Source: a virus
Reading direction: 5' to 3' (one strand)
DNA: 40,264 nt
IMG/VR virus record: IMGVR_UViG_3300038708_000020
Location: 1 to 40,264 of that record
Below, piece after piece: positions 19,071 to 27,812 of this stretch (its first letter is position 1; each line of letters starts with the position of its first letter). The translations under genes and the position numbers were made by a program. The notes below the pieces were generated by a model. The model saw only the letters and a list, made by a program, of their open reading frames with translations. It searched no databases and was not told the DNA's origin.

Positions 19071-19997
19071 TTACAGGTAGTCAGGTGAAATAACGTTGAA
19101 CATATTGCGCAGTTCGTTACTCACTGTTGTAGTGCCGTCGCTGATTTGTTCGCGGTTATTGATTTGCAGAGCAAGCTGGTAGTCAGCTGCAGGCACAACC
19201 AACGTGAGCTTGTTTTTGCCTAAGCCGAGCGGGCGGCCACCGTCCGCTTTGAAGGTGCGCATTAATTTAATGGCGTCCCAAACAGTTTGGTAATCAAGCT
19301 TTTTCTTCACGCCGACAGCCATTTGCCAGAAGCCAAATCCCACATTGCAGCGACAATCAACGCCGTAGCGGAATTCTTTGCGCATGAAGACTGATTCATC
19401 GTTAGGGTTGTCCATGGCGACAAACTGCATGCCCTTGCGTTCTTGCAAAATGATTGGCTTCAAGCTGCGGCTTGTATCCATCAAATACCACGCATCACCC
19501 GTATAGGCTCCATCAACAATCACGTTTGAGAATGATGTATCTGCACCGCTGCCATCGACCTCAGCATTGACTGGGTGATCAGTATCGAAGTAGTACTGTC
19601 CGTCATAGCACGTGGTAGCAAAGCCTGCTTTTAGTAACGGAAAGACCAATTCATCTGGGAATACAGAAGAGGCATAGCCCATTTCTTCCATCATTGGCGC
19701 GTACACACCAAGGCTATCGTCTTCGATGTCATTGCGGGCAACAGCGACTGTCGACTCGTAATCTTTATTGACGATTGCATAGCTGTGCTCTTTGATTGAC
19801 TTAAGTTGTCTATCACCAACCCACTCACTGAAACCCGGCCATTGTCCTAACCAGCCATACGTGTTCGATTTAGTGGTGGATGGCACAACGGTTGCGACTG
19901 CGTTATACATGGGCTCGCCTTTGACTTTGCCGTCTTCAAAGTTTTTGCGAAATCCGGTGCGGATGGCGTTTAACACCGATGAGTTAACAATTGCCAT
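19071..19997 (-). CDS. T: Major head subunit (Mu gpT-like)
   Basis: 308 residues, the size of Mu gpT. The start (MAIVNSSVLNAIRTGFRKNF) and the segment WLGQWPGFSEWVGDR followed by LKSIKEHSYAIVNKDYESTV are characteristic of the Mu-like major capsid family. It forms the HK97-fold icosahedral shell. It is flanked by protease/scaffold gene I upstream and an intrinsic terminator downstream, consistent with very high expression of this gene alone. Confidence 0.95.
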   Translation of the reverse strand: MAIVNSSVLNAIRTGFRKNFEDGKVKGEPMYNAVATVVPSTTKSNTYGWLGQWPGFSEWVGDRQLKSIKEHSYAIVNKDYESTVAVARNDIEDDSLGVYAPMMEEMGYASSVFPDELVFPLLKAGFATTCYDGQYYFDTDHPVNAEVDGSGADTSFSNVIVDGAYTGDAWYLMDTSRSLKPIILQERKGMQFVAMDNPNDESVFMRKEFRYGVDCRCNVGFGFWQMAVGVKKKLDYQTVWDAIKLMRTFKADGGRPLGLGKNKLTLVVPAADYQLALQINNREQISDGTTTVSNELRNMFNVISPDYL

Positions 19998-20057
19998 TTT
20001 TCGTTCTCCTGTGCCAAGCGAGTTGGCGTGTTAAATGAGTAAAGGGTTAAGTCGGAC

Positions 20058-20648
20058 TTAGGCTTGTTCGGCCTGCAGGGTTTTCGCGTAATCTTCGTGG
20101 CTGATGCCCAGTTGATTAGCAATTAACGTTTGGTCAGCACTCAATGCTGCCTGCGCATTTGCATCAGGTTCGCCAGGGTTTTTACTTTCAGTGGTCTGCT
20201 TACCCATGAACGCACCAAGTACTGGGCGCTGATCTAAGTTGGCTTTTAATGCGGCTAGGTTTGCATTGCCCAAATCTTTTAAGTAATTCAGCTCTGCTTG
20301 GGCGATGAACTTGCCGTCTTTCTGGGCTTGCTCAATTACTTGCCCCACAGTAACGGTTTCGTGATTGGCTTTAAGTGCAGCCATTTCAGTGATAACAGCT
20401 GCATAAGTGGCAGCAGGTACATAGTCAGACAAGCTAATGCCTTTTTGCAGCTCTGCTACTTTTGCTGTCAGCGCTGCAATTTCAGTTTCACTTTCGTTGG
20501 GTGAATCAACTTTCGCCTTTAACGCTGCAATTTTAGTTTTCGCATCGTCGGTCGTTAGCAAACTACGCAATGGCGCGGCATCGATGTCGACATTTGTATC
20601 AACGTTTATGCCTAATAGGCCAAACAGTAGAGCGAGGGCTTCGTTCAT
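20058..20648 (-). CDS. Z: Internal-start scaffold protein (Mu gpZ-like)
   Basis: In-frame ATG at 20648 (codon 193 of the protease gene) is preceded by GGAG seven bases upstream, a good ribosome site where none is needed for the longer product. It would yield a 196-residue helical protein equal to the scaffold part, as Mu makes gpZ from within I and lambda makes Nu3 from within C. Confidence 0.7.
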   Translation of the reverse strand: MNEALALLFGLLGINVDTNVDIDAAPLRSLLTTDDAKTKIAALKAKVDSPNESETEIAALTAKVAELQKGISLSDYVPAATYAAVITEMAALKANHETVTVGQVIEQAQKDGKFIAQAELNYLKDLGNANLAALKANLDQRPVLGAFMGKQTTESKNPGEPDANAQAALSADQTLIANQLGISHEDYAKTLQAEQA

Positions 20649-21224
20649 GGTTTTCTCCGGGTTAGTGTTGTGAACAGTTGGGGTTGCATGTAAAGCAGCG
20701 GCCTGAGCCATGCCTTTAATGGCTGGGTCGTTGGTTAAGGCCACGCTGTGCAAATCGAGCACTTGGCCTGTGGATTTTTCATAAATGACTACGGGGGAGT
20801 AGAACGCGAACTCTTCATTCTTTACGTGCTCACGTGCAGCGGGTGTGAACTTCAACTGAACAAACAACCCCTCACCAGTGCGCCACTCAAACTTTTCACC
20901 GCGACCACTGGCAGGTGCCTTTTGGCCGTTTTCTTTGGTGAGTAGTGTTTGATGGTCGTAATCAAATAATAGCTTTTGGCCAGACTGAGCTCGGGTGTTG
21001 AGGGTGGCGGCTAGAGATTCACCCGTTTCATTATCAATGCGCCATTTATTACCGGGCACTTCAAACGGGCGGCCATCGTACGCGGCAAAATCACTACCAG
21101 GTAAAATCTGTTGCCATGGCTGTTCTAACTGAATATCAAAAGAGCAGGCAGCAATCCCCAGCGGTTGTTCGCTTTGGTTAGCATTTAGGGCCGCTAGGGC
21201 AAAAGTGAGTGTAGATTTCTTCAT
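20058..21224 (-). CDS. I: Head maturation protease with C-terminal scaffold (Mu gpI-like)
   Basis: 388 residues. Residues 1-180 match the Mu I prohead protease (PWQQILPGSDFAAYDGRPF; later FAFYSPVVIYEKSTGQVLDLHSVALTNDPAIKGM). From about residue 193 the chain is alanine-rich and alpha-helical, with coiled-coil character, the scaffold part. The protein cleaves the scaffold and capsid precursors in the prohead. It follows a 220-base intergenic region in which Mu has its PI late promoter. Confidence 0.93.
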   Translation of the reverse strand: MKKSTLTFALAALNANQSEQPLGIAACSFDIQLEQPWQQILPGSDFAAYDGRPFEVPGNKWRIDNETGESLAATLNTRAQSGQKLLFDYDHQTLLTKENGQKAPASGRGEKFEWRTGEGLFVQLKFTPAAREHVKNEEFAFYSPVVIYEKSTGQVLDLHSVALTNDPAIKGMAQAAALHATPTVHNTNPEKTMNEALALLFGLLGINVDTNVDIDAAPLRSLLTTDDAKTKIAALKAKVDSPNESETEIAALTAKVAELQKGISLSDYVPAATYAAVITEMAALKANHETVTVGQVIEQAQKDGKFIAQAELNYLKDLGNANLAALKANLDQRPVLGAFMGKQTTESKNPGEPDANAQAALSADQTLIANQLGISHEDYAKTLQAEQA

Positions 21225-21331
21225 AGCCCCCAGTATGACGAGAGAGCTGGTTCGGTGGGTTTAGTCTGAGTTAGGGGTAATTGTGCGATTTGGGGGCGCG
21301 AACGCCAATGGAGTTAAAATAGGATGAATGC

Positions 21332-21378
21332 AATATCACGCAGCTTGTTTAAATCATTCCAGAATCGTTTAAATGATT
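21332..21378 (-). promoter_or_regulatory. Candidate PI-type late promoter with 12-bp direct repeats
   Basis: In the 220-base gap before gene I, plus-strand GTTTAAATCATT (21347) and GTTTAAATGATT (21367) are near-identical direct repeats set 20 bp apart, two helical turns. On the minus strand a -10-like GATATT (21332-21337) lies nine bases after the nearer repeat and no good -35 exists. This spacing would suit an activator of the Mor/C family. Speculative but well placed. Confidence 0.45.
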
Positions 21379-21444
21379 TAATGATACGTCATAGTAGGGT
21401 AGCAAGTATTTAAGCAGCTTAGAATCGCGTACAGGCGTTTTTGT

Positions 21445-21891
21445 TTAATTCTCAGATAAATGGTCTTGCAGGATCAAAACTATCTCGTCAACATCGTTCC
21501 ATTGGCCCGTTGCTAAACCAATAAACGGGCGGGCGACTATGCCGTCTTCTTCACGGCCGAATTGATGCGTTGCGGCATATTCTAAGTTACTGCCAAATTC
21601 TAATTCATTACTTCCGAGTTGATAGGCAAGCTGGTCACGCATGGTATCGCTGGCTTGCAAAATCCTATCATCTCCATTTTTGTGCTTTATCGTCTTGGGT
21701 GATAATGGCTCCCACGGTGTGCCGTCAGGGGCAACTTCTAACGTAAAGCGCTCTTGGTGTGATTCAATTAGATATTCACCTATTTCGGCGAGGGCGGGCT
21801 CAAGGCTTTGCCCCTGCTTGATATACGATGTTAGCAAGTTGAGTAACGGCTTTTCATTCGTCAGTTCAACTTTGATGAAACTACCTGCCAT
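21445..21891 (-). CDS. G: Virion morphogenesis protein (Mu gpG-like)
   Basis: 148 residues. Motifs IGEYLIESHQERF, DGTPWEPLSPKT and the late EYAATHQFGREE...ARPFIGL are those of the phage virion morphogenesis/Phage_tail_S family, to which Mu gpG belongs. Family members act in head or tail completion. It overlaps the preceding small gene by 11 bases and ends the first part of the head operon, before the 220-base gap. Confidence 0.9.
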   Translation of the reverse strand: MAGSFIKVELTNEKPLLNLLTSYIKQGQSLEPALAEIGEYLIESHQERFTLEVAPDGTPWEPLSPKTIKHKNGDDRILQASDTMRDQLAYQLGSNELEFGSNLEYAATHQFGREEDGIVARPFIGLATGQWNDVDEIVLILQDHLSEN

Positions 21892-22090
21892 CTAATTGCT
21901 CTCTAGCTACGGCCTCTGAAAGTTCATCAAACTTTATTTGCTCATGTTCCGGAGCATCATCTGCTAATTCAATCAAGCGCGATTGCTTTTCTTCGGCGGT
22001 ACCGGATTGGCTTAATACCTCCAGCGCTTCAAGCAGCTGCTCGCTGTCTGGCTGATGCGCGTCTAGCGCTTTACTTAATATGTCATTCAT
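21881..22090 (-). CDS. Small acidic hypothetical protein between gp30 and gpG
   Basis: 69 residues, acidic and predicted all-helical (LLEALEVLSQSGTAEEKQ...). It overlaps the gp30 stop by eight bases and the gpG start by 11, so it is translated as part of the chain. No family recognised. Because gp30 carries a possible toxin-like protease domain, an immunity or chaperone role for this acidic neighbour can be imagined but not shown. Confidence 0.7.
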   Translation of the reverse strand: MNDILSKALDAHQPDSEQLLEALEVLSQSGTAEEKQSRLIELADDAPEHEQIKFDELSEAVAREQLDGR

Positions 22091-23507
22091 TTATGCCGTC
22101 CATTAGTTCGTCAAAGTACTGTGCAATATCTGGGTGTTTTTCAAGTAGGGTCGGGCGAGCTAATGCCCACATGACAAAATGCTCTGCGTGCCATTCCCAT
22201 GTATTTTGCTCGCTATAGCGCGTGATAGCAATTTGCTTACCTGGCGTTTGCATGCCTTTGTCGAGGGCTTTGAAATGTACTTGATGTCCTAGTTCATGTA
22301 GCCACGTTATAATCGCGCCGCCATTGTCTTTACTGCTTGCGTAGTCACGCACGACTTGAGATACCGACCACATCGGCTTGCCCAATTCATGAGCGTTAAT
22401 AACGGCTTCGGCTGCATTTAACAATTCATCTGTGTTAGTGACTCGACTAAACGATGCCCCGCTTTTAATTTTTACCACCATGTGATCCCATGACTTAGAT
22501 GTATAGCCATTTGCGCGCTTTGCGGTTGCGGGAGGGACGGGCCACATGTGACGTGCAACATTAAGCGGCACGCCTAAGTACTCTGTGACTGGCCCCGCGA
22601 GAGCACTGTGTTTTTTACTGCGCAATGTGATTTCACTGGGCTTCAGAAACAACGTTTTAATGTCGTGGTCTTTGACAAACTTGCCAACTTGAATGAGTTC
22701 TGGCCGCTTCTCAGCCATGGTTGATAGTACGCGATTCAGCCCGTGAACATCTGCACCTGGTAATGTTGAGAATGCCGTGGGCACCATGCGTTCGGGCAAT
22801 CGTTCCGCTAGCGGCGGTGTGTCAGCGCGCTGCGTTTTCAACTTTGTGACCTGGTCAACTTTACCAGGTGCATAATCAAAGCCGGGGTCAATGCCCTTGG
22901 GCACTTGGTGTACTTGGCCCGTTGCTTTGTCTACCCATTCACGGGTTTCAATAATGGGCTCTTTACTGACTTTTAGGCCGCGGCGCTTCATGCTTCTGGC
23001 AGATTCACCAAATACTTTGCACTTACAACCCCAGCCGTTTTGCGGGAACCACACCTGCCAGAACGGGCTGTCTTTTGGCAAAATAACACCGTCTTTGGCG
23101 GCATGGTCTGGGCGCGGGTATCGGCTGTCACCGTGTTTGTATCGCCAAAACTCAAAGTTCTGCAGCTGCGCATAGCGCCCCGCATTGTAGCTTTGGCGCA
23201 TGTTTGTACTGTAAATAATATTTGCACGCCATGGGGCAGTGCCTGTGTGGTCCCAGCCGTACTTTTTAACCAGGTGTTTAAACTCGCTTTGAAACCACTT
23301 TAAACTCTTACCTTCGGCGATAGACGCATCAACAATTTTTCGCATGTCAGCGAGCAAGTCTGTTTTTGTGGCCCCTGCTACAGTGAAGGCTAAATTGTGT
23401 TGGTCTCGCCATACATCAGCCCAGCGTTCGCTAGGCAAATCAACTTTGTTTTTGAAAAACGATATCGCTTCGTTGAATTTAAGCGAGCCGTATTGTGCGG
23501 TGCTCAC
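22083..23507 (-). CDS. Head morphogenesis protein (Mu gp30/MuF) with C-terminal HELGH metalloprotease motif
   Basis: 474 residues starting at GTG 23507, which overlaps the stop of a 39-residue upstream gene as GTGA. Residues about 1-210 match the MuF/SPP1 gp7 minor head family (RANIIYSTNMRQSYNAGRYAQ, HAAKDGVILPKDSPFW, and GWGCKCK). The extension after about residue 215 is not part of the minimal MuF domain. It contains HELGH (residues 404-408) and a downstream E-W-H-A-E segment (438-442), the layout of a zinc-dependent gluzincin. MuF proteins are packaged in the capsid and often carry effector domains. Catalysis is not shown. Confidence 0.85.
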   Translation of the reverse strand: MSTAQYGSLKFNEAISFFKNKVDLPSERWADVWRDQHNLAFTVAGATKTDLLADMRKIVDASIAEGKSLKWFQSEFKHLVKKYGWDHTGTAPWRANIIYSTNMRQSYNAGRYAQLQNFEFWRYKHGDSRYPRPDHAAKDGVILPKDSPFWQVWFPQNGWGCKCKVFGESARSMKRRGLKVSKEPIIETREWVDKATGQVHQVPKGIDPGFDYAPGKVDQVTKLKTQRADTPPLAERLPERMVPTAFSTLPGADVHGLNRVLSTMAEKRPELIQVGKFVKDHDIKTLFLKPSEITLRSKKHSALAGPVTEYLGVPLNVARHMWPVPPATAKRANGYTSKSWDHMVVKIKSGASFSRVTNTDELLNAAEAVINAHELGKPMWSVSQVVRDYASSKDNGGAIITWLHELGHQVHFKALDKGMQTPGKQIAITRYSEQNTWEWHAEHFVMWALARPTLLEKHPDIAQYFDELMDGINE

Positions 23508-23623
23508 TTGATACGGCCCCGCTTAATACGATGCGTTAGCGCATCAACAATGATGCAGCCAACGATAATGATGATCACAATAGGCACGACAATCCAATTC
23601 CAAACACACTGAGCAAACCACAT
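23504..23623 (-). CDS. 39-residue single-pass membrane micropeptide
   Basis: ATG 23623 shares a base with the portal stop (TAATG), and its own stop overlaps the gp30 start as GTGA, so it fits precisely into the coupled chain. One long hydrophobic segment (about residues 9-28, with IVIIIIVG) is followed by a basic tail ending RIKRGRIK, so the C-terminus should face the cytoplasm. No family is recognised. It may act in membrane docking of head assembly or as a lysis/exclusion factor. Confidence 0.6.
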   Translation of the reverse strand: MWFAQCVWNWIVVPIVIIIIVGCIIVDALTHRIKRGRIK

Positions 23624-25224
23624 TATTCGCCCTCGTTCACATCATAGCGACCTGCGAGTTCAGCGGCGGCTAGCGCTTGGCCCATCACTGACTCGAACTC
23701 TGTGCTGTCGAGTGTGTCTTCTAATTCAAGCAGTTGTTCAAGCAGCTCTGGCAATGATTGAGCATTGTTTACCAGCTCTTCAATAGGCGACATGATTTTA
23801 TTGAACGCTGGGGCGACTTCGCGCTTTAAGCGTTTTGTTAAAACATCAGCTCCGTCGGTGTCATCGTCGATATGGGTTGCTTTAAGCGCGGCGAGCGCGT
23901 GCTTAAGGGCTGCACTGGGTTTGGGCGGTTCAATCTTGGTGATGGGGGCAGGCTCTGGAGCTTTACCCAATAGTGGCTCGTCACCCTCTGGGGTCGGTAT
24001 GCGTAGTTTGTCTTGTGCGTAACTGCGTGGCACTTGCACGCCGATATCGACGAGTTTAGGGATTGCCTCACTCCACAGTTTTAAATCTTCTGGTTCTTGT
24101 GTGTCAAAGACTAGGCGTGGTTTACGTCTGGGGTCGCCTGTGTAGCTTTTGCCGTTGAGCATGTACATAGGCAAAATTAAATCGCGATTAAGCGTACTGC
24201 GAATTTGCGCAAGATCATGATCACGTATTTCGATACGCACTTCATTGTGCACATTGCCCAGAGCCTGACTGCCCACGTTCCCCGCTTCGGCTGTAAGGGT
24301 TTGGCCCAAAATAGCTTTTGACTGAGTTCGCTCACACCAGCCCATCATGGTCATGAATGGGTCAGAGCCACCGCCTTTTGCGGCATCATGAAAATCAAGC
24401 TCCATGCCTTTTGGCATGATGCCGCCCGCATTATGGCCTACGCTTAACACGGCTTGCATTAAATCGCTTTTCTCACGATCAGTTGCGCCGCTTGGGTACT
24501 TACCAATACGAATTGGAATGCCATAGATTTCAAGAAACTCTGCTAGGTCTCGCACTGAATAATTTTTGAAGATAAAAGGCCACGCTAACTGACGCACAAG
24601 ACCACCACGAGCAGGGTAGCCGCTTTTGGCGGCGTGTTTGTGCTGTATCCAGTTCAGTGCTCTAAGTGGTTCACCCATGCCAGTTTGGTCACGCAGCACG
24701 ATTTCGCGCTGGTCGTCTTGCTTTAACTGAAAGAAGGTTGCGGGGATATGCTCAAAATTTTGCGGTATACGATAACTCTGGTATTGGCCCCAATCGAATT
24801 CGGTATTGCTAAAACCCTTTAGTATGCCATCTGCCATATTGAAAATGATGTCGTGCCAGTTTTCTGTGTCACGCAGTATTTGCTCAATGTCGTTGGCGTC
24901 TTTTTGTTCTTGTGCACTGGCATTTTGTGGCGGCTGTATTTCAAATGGCACAGCAGATAAGCAGGCTTTACGCTTGAACAGTTCAGCATAAATATGGCCG
25001 TCTTTCTCTTCGACATCTTCAGCCAAATAGCATTGGTCTATTAGGTTGCCATGCTCGGCATTTTGCATTATCTGAGCGAGACGAGAGGGATCTAAACCGC
25101 TACTTGGGTGTTCGGCGAATTCACGGCGCATCTGAACAACGCGGGGGCTTTCGTCGCTTTGTTTAGTCACAAGGTCTTTATTGCGCACTCTGTAACGAGT
25201 GCCGTTTACTTCTAACGTTTCCAT
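23623..25224 (-). CDS. Portal protein (Mu gp29, DUF935)
   Basis: 533 residues, close to Mu gp29. The segment SGLDPSRLAQIMQNAEHGN near residue 40, ERTQSKAILGQTLTAEAG and the IEIRDHDLAQI region are typical DUF935 portal motifs. It forms the dodecameric DNA entry vertex. It starts directly after the large terminase stop and is followed by a membrane micropeptide and gp30, the standard Mu order except for the micropeptide. Confidence 0.93.
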   Translation of the reverse strand: METLEVNGTRYRVRNKDLVTKQSDESPRVVQMRREFAEHPSSGLDPSRLAQIMQNAEHGNLIDQCYLAEDVEEKDGHIYAELFKRKACLSAVPFEIQPPQNASAQEQKDANDIEQILRDTENWHDIIFNMADGILKGFSNTEFDWGQYQSYRIPQNFEHIPATFFQLKQDDQREIVLRDQTGMGEPLRALNWIQHKHAAKSGYPARGGLVRQLAWPFIFKNYSVRDLAEFLEIYGIPIRIGKYPSGATDREKSDLMQAVLSVGHNAGGIMPKGMELDFHDAAKGGGSDPFMTMMGWCERTQSKAILGQTLTAEAGNVGSQALGNVHNEVRIEIRDHDLAQIRSTLNRDLILPMYMLNGKSYTGDPRRKPRLVFDTQEPEDLKLWSEAIPKLVDIGVQVPRSYAQDKLRIPTPEGDEPLLGKAPEPAPITKIEPPKPSAALKHALAALKATHIDDDTDGADVLTKRLKREVAPAFNKIMSPIEELVNNAQSLPELLEQLLELEDTLDSTEFESVMGQALAAAELAGRYDVNEGE

Positions 25225-26865
25225 TTAGTAGCAGCCTGATTTGAAGTTAGGTGAATCATCATTGTGTCTGGGGTCCCAGCGGTCTGATTTGCTGGGTATA
25301 GCGGTAAATGCTATTTCGCTGCCGTCCATATTCGCTGCCGCGACCATCATGCAGCAAGCTACGGCACTGTCGCCGTGGCGGTCTTTAGCTTGGTCTGTTT
25401 TACCGTTTGGCACGCATGGTACGCCCCGAGTGTTTATCTGAAGGGCGCGCAGGTCGTCCATGATGTCTGCATCTTTGGGAATGGTGATCGTGAAATCTTC
25501 GAAGTGTGCTTTCATGCGTGGCATGTTTTCGCGATACCAAGACTCAGTTATATTTACTGCCTCGACTAAGCCAACGCCGTATCGCTCAACGGCTTGTTCG
25601 GCTAGATAGTCGCCGTTGCCGGTAGCATCCATTTGTGCACCAACAAAACGGGGCAGGCGGTCAATCAAGTAAAATAGAATTTGCTCTTGTTGCCGATAAG
25701 GAATGTTTTTAAGCTCAATCGCGATTGGCACATGCAGCGATAAATCTTGTGCTATCTGGCCTACCCAAAGACACGTCAAATCGCCTTTGCGGGCGAAATC
25801 TTCCCCTAGGCAGTGGCGACGCTCTGGACTGAGCTGCTCTAACCATGGCTTGAGTACTTCATTGCACCAGTCTTTTATATCGGCTTCGCGCAAGTGCTCG
25901 GCCATGGTGTTCCAGGCGTTGTCTTTCTTAAGGCGAATAACTTCACATTCTGGGCGCATGGCCTTGGTGATAATGGCGCGGTTAAGGTACGCACCGCCGC
26001 CTGATTTTGGTACGCAGCAGTATTCTTCTAGTGCATCCTCTTCGCTTGCAGTGTCTTTTAGTAGCCCTGCTTTCCACTCGTCTTCGTCGGCTTGTGACCA
26101 CTCTATACCGCGCACCTGGCAGATACGCTGATATAAGCCTTCGGCACAGGCATCATCTAGCGTAATACGATGAACGCTATAGCGCTTTTTGCCTGCTCGG
26201 CTGTCTTCTATAAGTTGATTAAATTGGTTGCCGTCGCCGTTGTGCGTACTGATGAGACGAATCTTTGCGCCCCACATTGTCAATGCTAATGCGGCTTTGA
26301 GTACTTCGGCTAGGTGCTCATGAAATGCCGCTTCATCTATGGTGACGTTACCCTGCATGCCACGCAGGTTAGAGGGCTTAGAGCTGAGCGCTTGAATTTT
26401 AAAGCCAGAGGCGAAGTGAATAACAAAGGTTAATATCTCTTTGCCTTCTTGGCCGTCGTCAACAAAAACCTCTTCTTGTATATCACCAGCGGCTTTGTTG
26501 AAGGCTTTAGCCCACATGGCGGCAGCGTCGATAAACTCGCGGGCCATTTCTTTGTTGCTGCCCACATAAAAGTGGTTGGTACCCTGAGCCGCTTTGGTAC
26601 GACTGGCGGTCAATACGGCGTCAGCGGCCTCTGCCCAGGTGATACCCGTTCGACGTGATTTTTCAGCAATTTTGAGTGGCGAGTCATCGGCTACCCAGCG
26701 TTTCTGGTAGCCAAGCAATAGCTCTTCTGGATCAAAGGGGATAAACGTAGGTAGGCCAAACCGCATTTCTAAGCGATCAGTTTGTTCAACTGCCAGTTGA
26801 TACTTAGACAGCTTTACTTCTGGGGCTATCGCTGCTTGCTTGGGGGCCTCTGGTCTTAACTTCAT
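25225..26865 (-). CDS. Large terminase subunit (Mu gp28-like)
   Basis: 546 residues. A Walker A-like loop lies at about 68-76 (AEKSRRTGIT), Walker B with catalytic Glu at about 175-180 (TIDEAA), and the RNase H-like nuclease acids in GEDFARKGD, AQMDATGNGD and DRHGDSAVA. It packages DNA headful-wise, cutting into flanking host DNA in Mu-like phages. It shares one base with the small subunit gene stop. Confidence 0.95.
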   Translation of the reverse strand: MKLRPEAPKQAAIAPEVKLSKYQLAVEQTDRLEMRFGLPTFIPFDPEELLLGYQKRWVADDSPLKIAEKSRRTGITWAEAADAVLTASRTKAAQGTNHFYVGSNKEMAREFIDAAAMWAKAFNKAAGDIQEEVFVDDGQEGKEILTFVIHFASGFKIQALSSKPSNLRGMQGNVTIDEAAFHEHLAEVLKAALALTMWGAKIRLISTHNGDGNQFNQLIEDSRAGKKRYSVHRITLDDACAEGLYQRICQVRGIEWSQADEDEWKAGLLKDTASEEDALEEYCCVPKSGGGAYLNRAIITKAMRPECEVIRLKKDNAWNTMAEHLREADIKDWCNEVLKPWLEQLSPERRHCLGEDFARKGDLTCLWVGQIAQDLSLHVPIAIELKNIPYRQQEQILFYLIDRLPRFVGAQMDATGNGDYLAEQAVERYGVGLVEAVNITESWYRENMPRMKAHFEDFTITIPKDADIMDDLRALQINTRGVPCVPNGKTDQAKDRHGDSAVACCMMVAAANMDGSEIAFTAIPSKSDRWDPRHNDDSPNFKSGCY

Positions 26866-27437
26866 TACGCTATACCGAGTATTTGGCGCTTAATTAAATT
26901 AACACCTTCAGCGGTCATGCCCTGTGAACTGGCGATAGTAGCGGCTTGCTCTGCAGCCTCCTCGGCCATTGTCTTACGAATTTCTTTTTCACGCTTGGTT
27001 GATTCACTGGCGGCTTTTTCTAGCTTCTCAACACCAATGGCTAATTCTTTGATGAACTTAGGCTGTACGGGTTCGCCTGATTCGCTGAGCTGCAGTACTT
27101 GGTCGAACGCCAATGTGCGTACCATTTCAATCAGCACCATGGATACTTCGCCAGTGGGCTTATTGCCCAGCTGGTTAACCCACATTTTTGACACTTCGCG
27201 CGCTTCTTGAATGCGCCCACCAACCGTAGTCATACGGGTGGCATAGCGGTTTAAGCCACTGCGGCTGAGCTTTTCATCTTCAGGTAGGCCAGCGGCTTCG
27301 ATGAGTGCATTGACTTTTTCAAGTACGTGCGTTTGGGTAACCGATGAGTCGCGCAGCAGCTCAACCAACTCTGCTTTAATGTCTTCAGGCAGCTGGTCTA
27401 TTTTGCTGGGCTTGCCTCTGGTTTTTTTATCGCTCAT
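26865..27437 (-). CDS. Small terminase subunit (Mu gp27, DUF3486)
   Basis: 190 residues. The start (GKPSKIDQLPEDIKAELVELLRD) and the SRSGLNRYATRM segment are diagnostic of DUF3486. The N-terminal HTH likely recognises the packaging site near the phage end, and the C-terminal helices oligomerise. It overlaps the preceding small gene by 11 bases and abuts the large subunit. Confidence 0.93.
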   Translation of the reverse strand: MSDKKTRGKPSKIDQLPEDIKAELVELLRDSSVTQTHVLEKVNALIEAAGLPEDEKLSRSGLNRYATRMTTVGGRIQEAREVSKMWVNQLGNKPTGEVSMVLIEMVRTLAFDQVLQLSESGEPVQPKFIKELAIGVEKLEKAASESTKREKEIRKTMAEEAAEQAATIASSQGMTAEGVNLIKRQILGIA

Positions 27438-27723
27438 TTATTGCGGCCTTTTTTTGGGCTTCTCTATCAGCTTCAAACTCAGACAAAAGTGCCTTATGGA
27501 CTTTTGGCATTTCTTTTTGCAGCGCTCTCCATACGGCTTTTACATCAGGGCTGCTATCGAGATATGTATCAACAAGCGACTTACCTTTACCAGCCTCAAT
27601 TTCGGCCAATCGTTCTTTGCTTAACATTGGCTTGTACACTTTATTCCAAAGTTCACTCACAACGAGGGCGTGGGAAAGCTTGTTTAATATCAATCTGTCA
27701 CGTGCGGTCAATCTAAATGCCAT
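27427..27723 (-). CDS. Hypothetical protein upstream of the terminase
   Basis: 98 residues, helical and basic, overlapping both the micropeptide gene before it and the small terminase gene after it by 11 bases. No known family recognised. In Mu-like phages such small genes sit between gp26 and gp27. Confidence 0.75.
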   Translation of the reverse strand: MAFRLTARDRLILNKLSHALVVSELWNKVYKPMLSKERLAEIEAGKGKSLVDTYLDSSPDVKAVWRALQKEMPKVHKALLSEFEADREAQKKAAINER

Positions 27724-27811
27724 GGCGTTTATCCTCTTTTAATACGCTATGAATGAGCCATGCCAGAAGCGCCAACACGACAGCGGGGATAAGCAAGACA
27801 AGCCACCACAT
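27713..27811 (-). CDS. 32-residue membrane micropeptide
   Basis: ATG 27811 lies one base after the preceding stop (27813) and the gene overlaps the following start by 11 bases, so translation is likely coupled. It starts MWWLVLLIPAVVLALLAW, a single membrane segment, and ends with a charged tail (KEDKRHGI). No Shine-Dalgarno is evident and no family is recognised. Confidence 0.5.
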   Translation of the reverse strand: MWWLVLLIPAVVLALLAWLIHSVLKEDKRHGI

Positions 27812-27812
27812 A

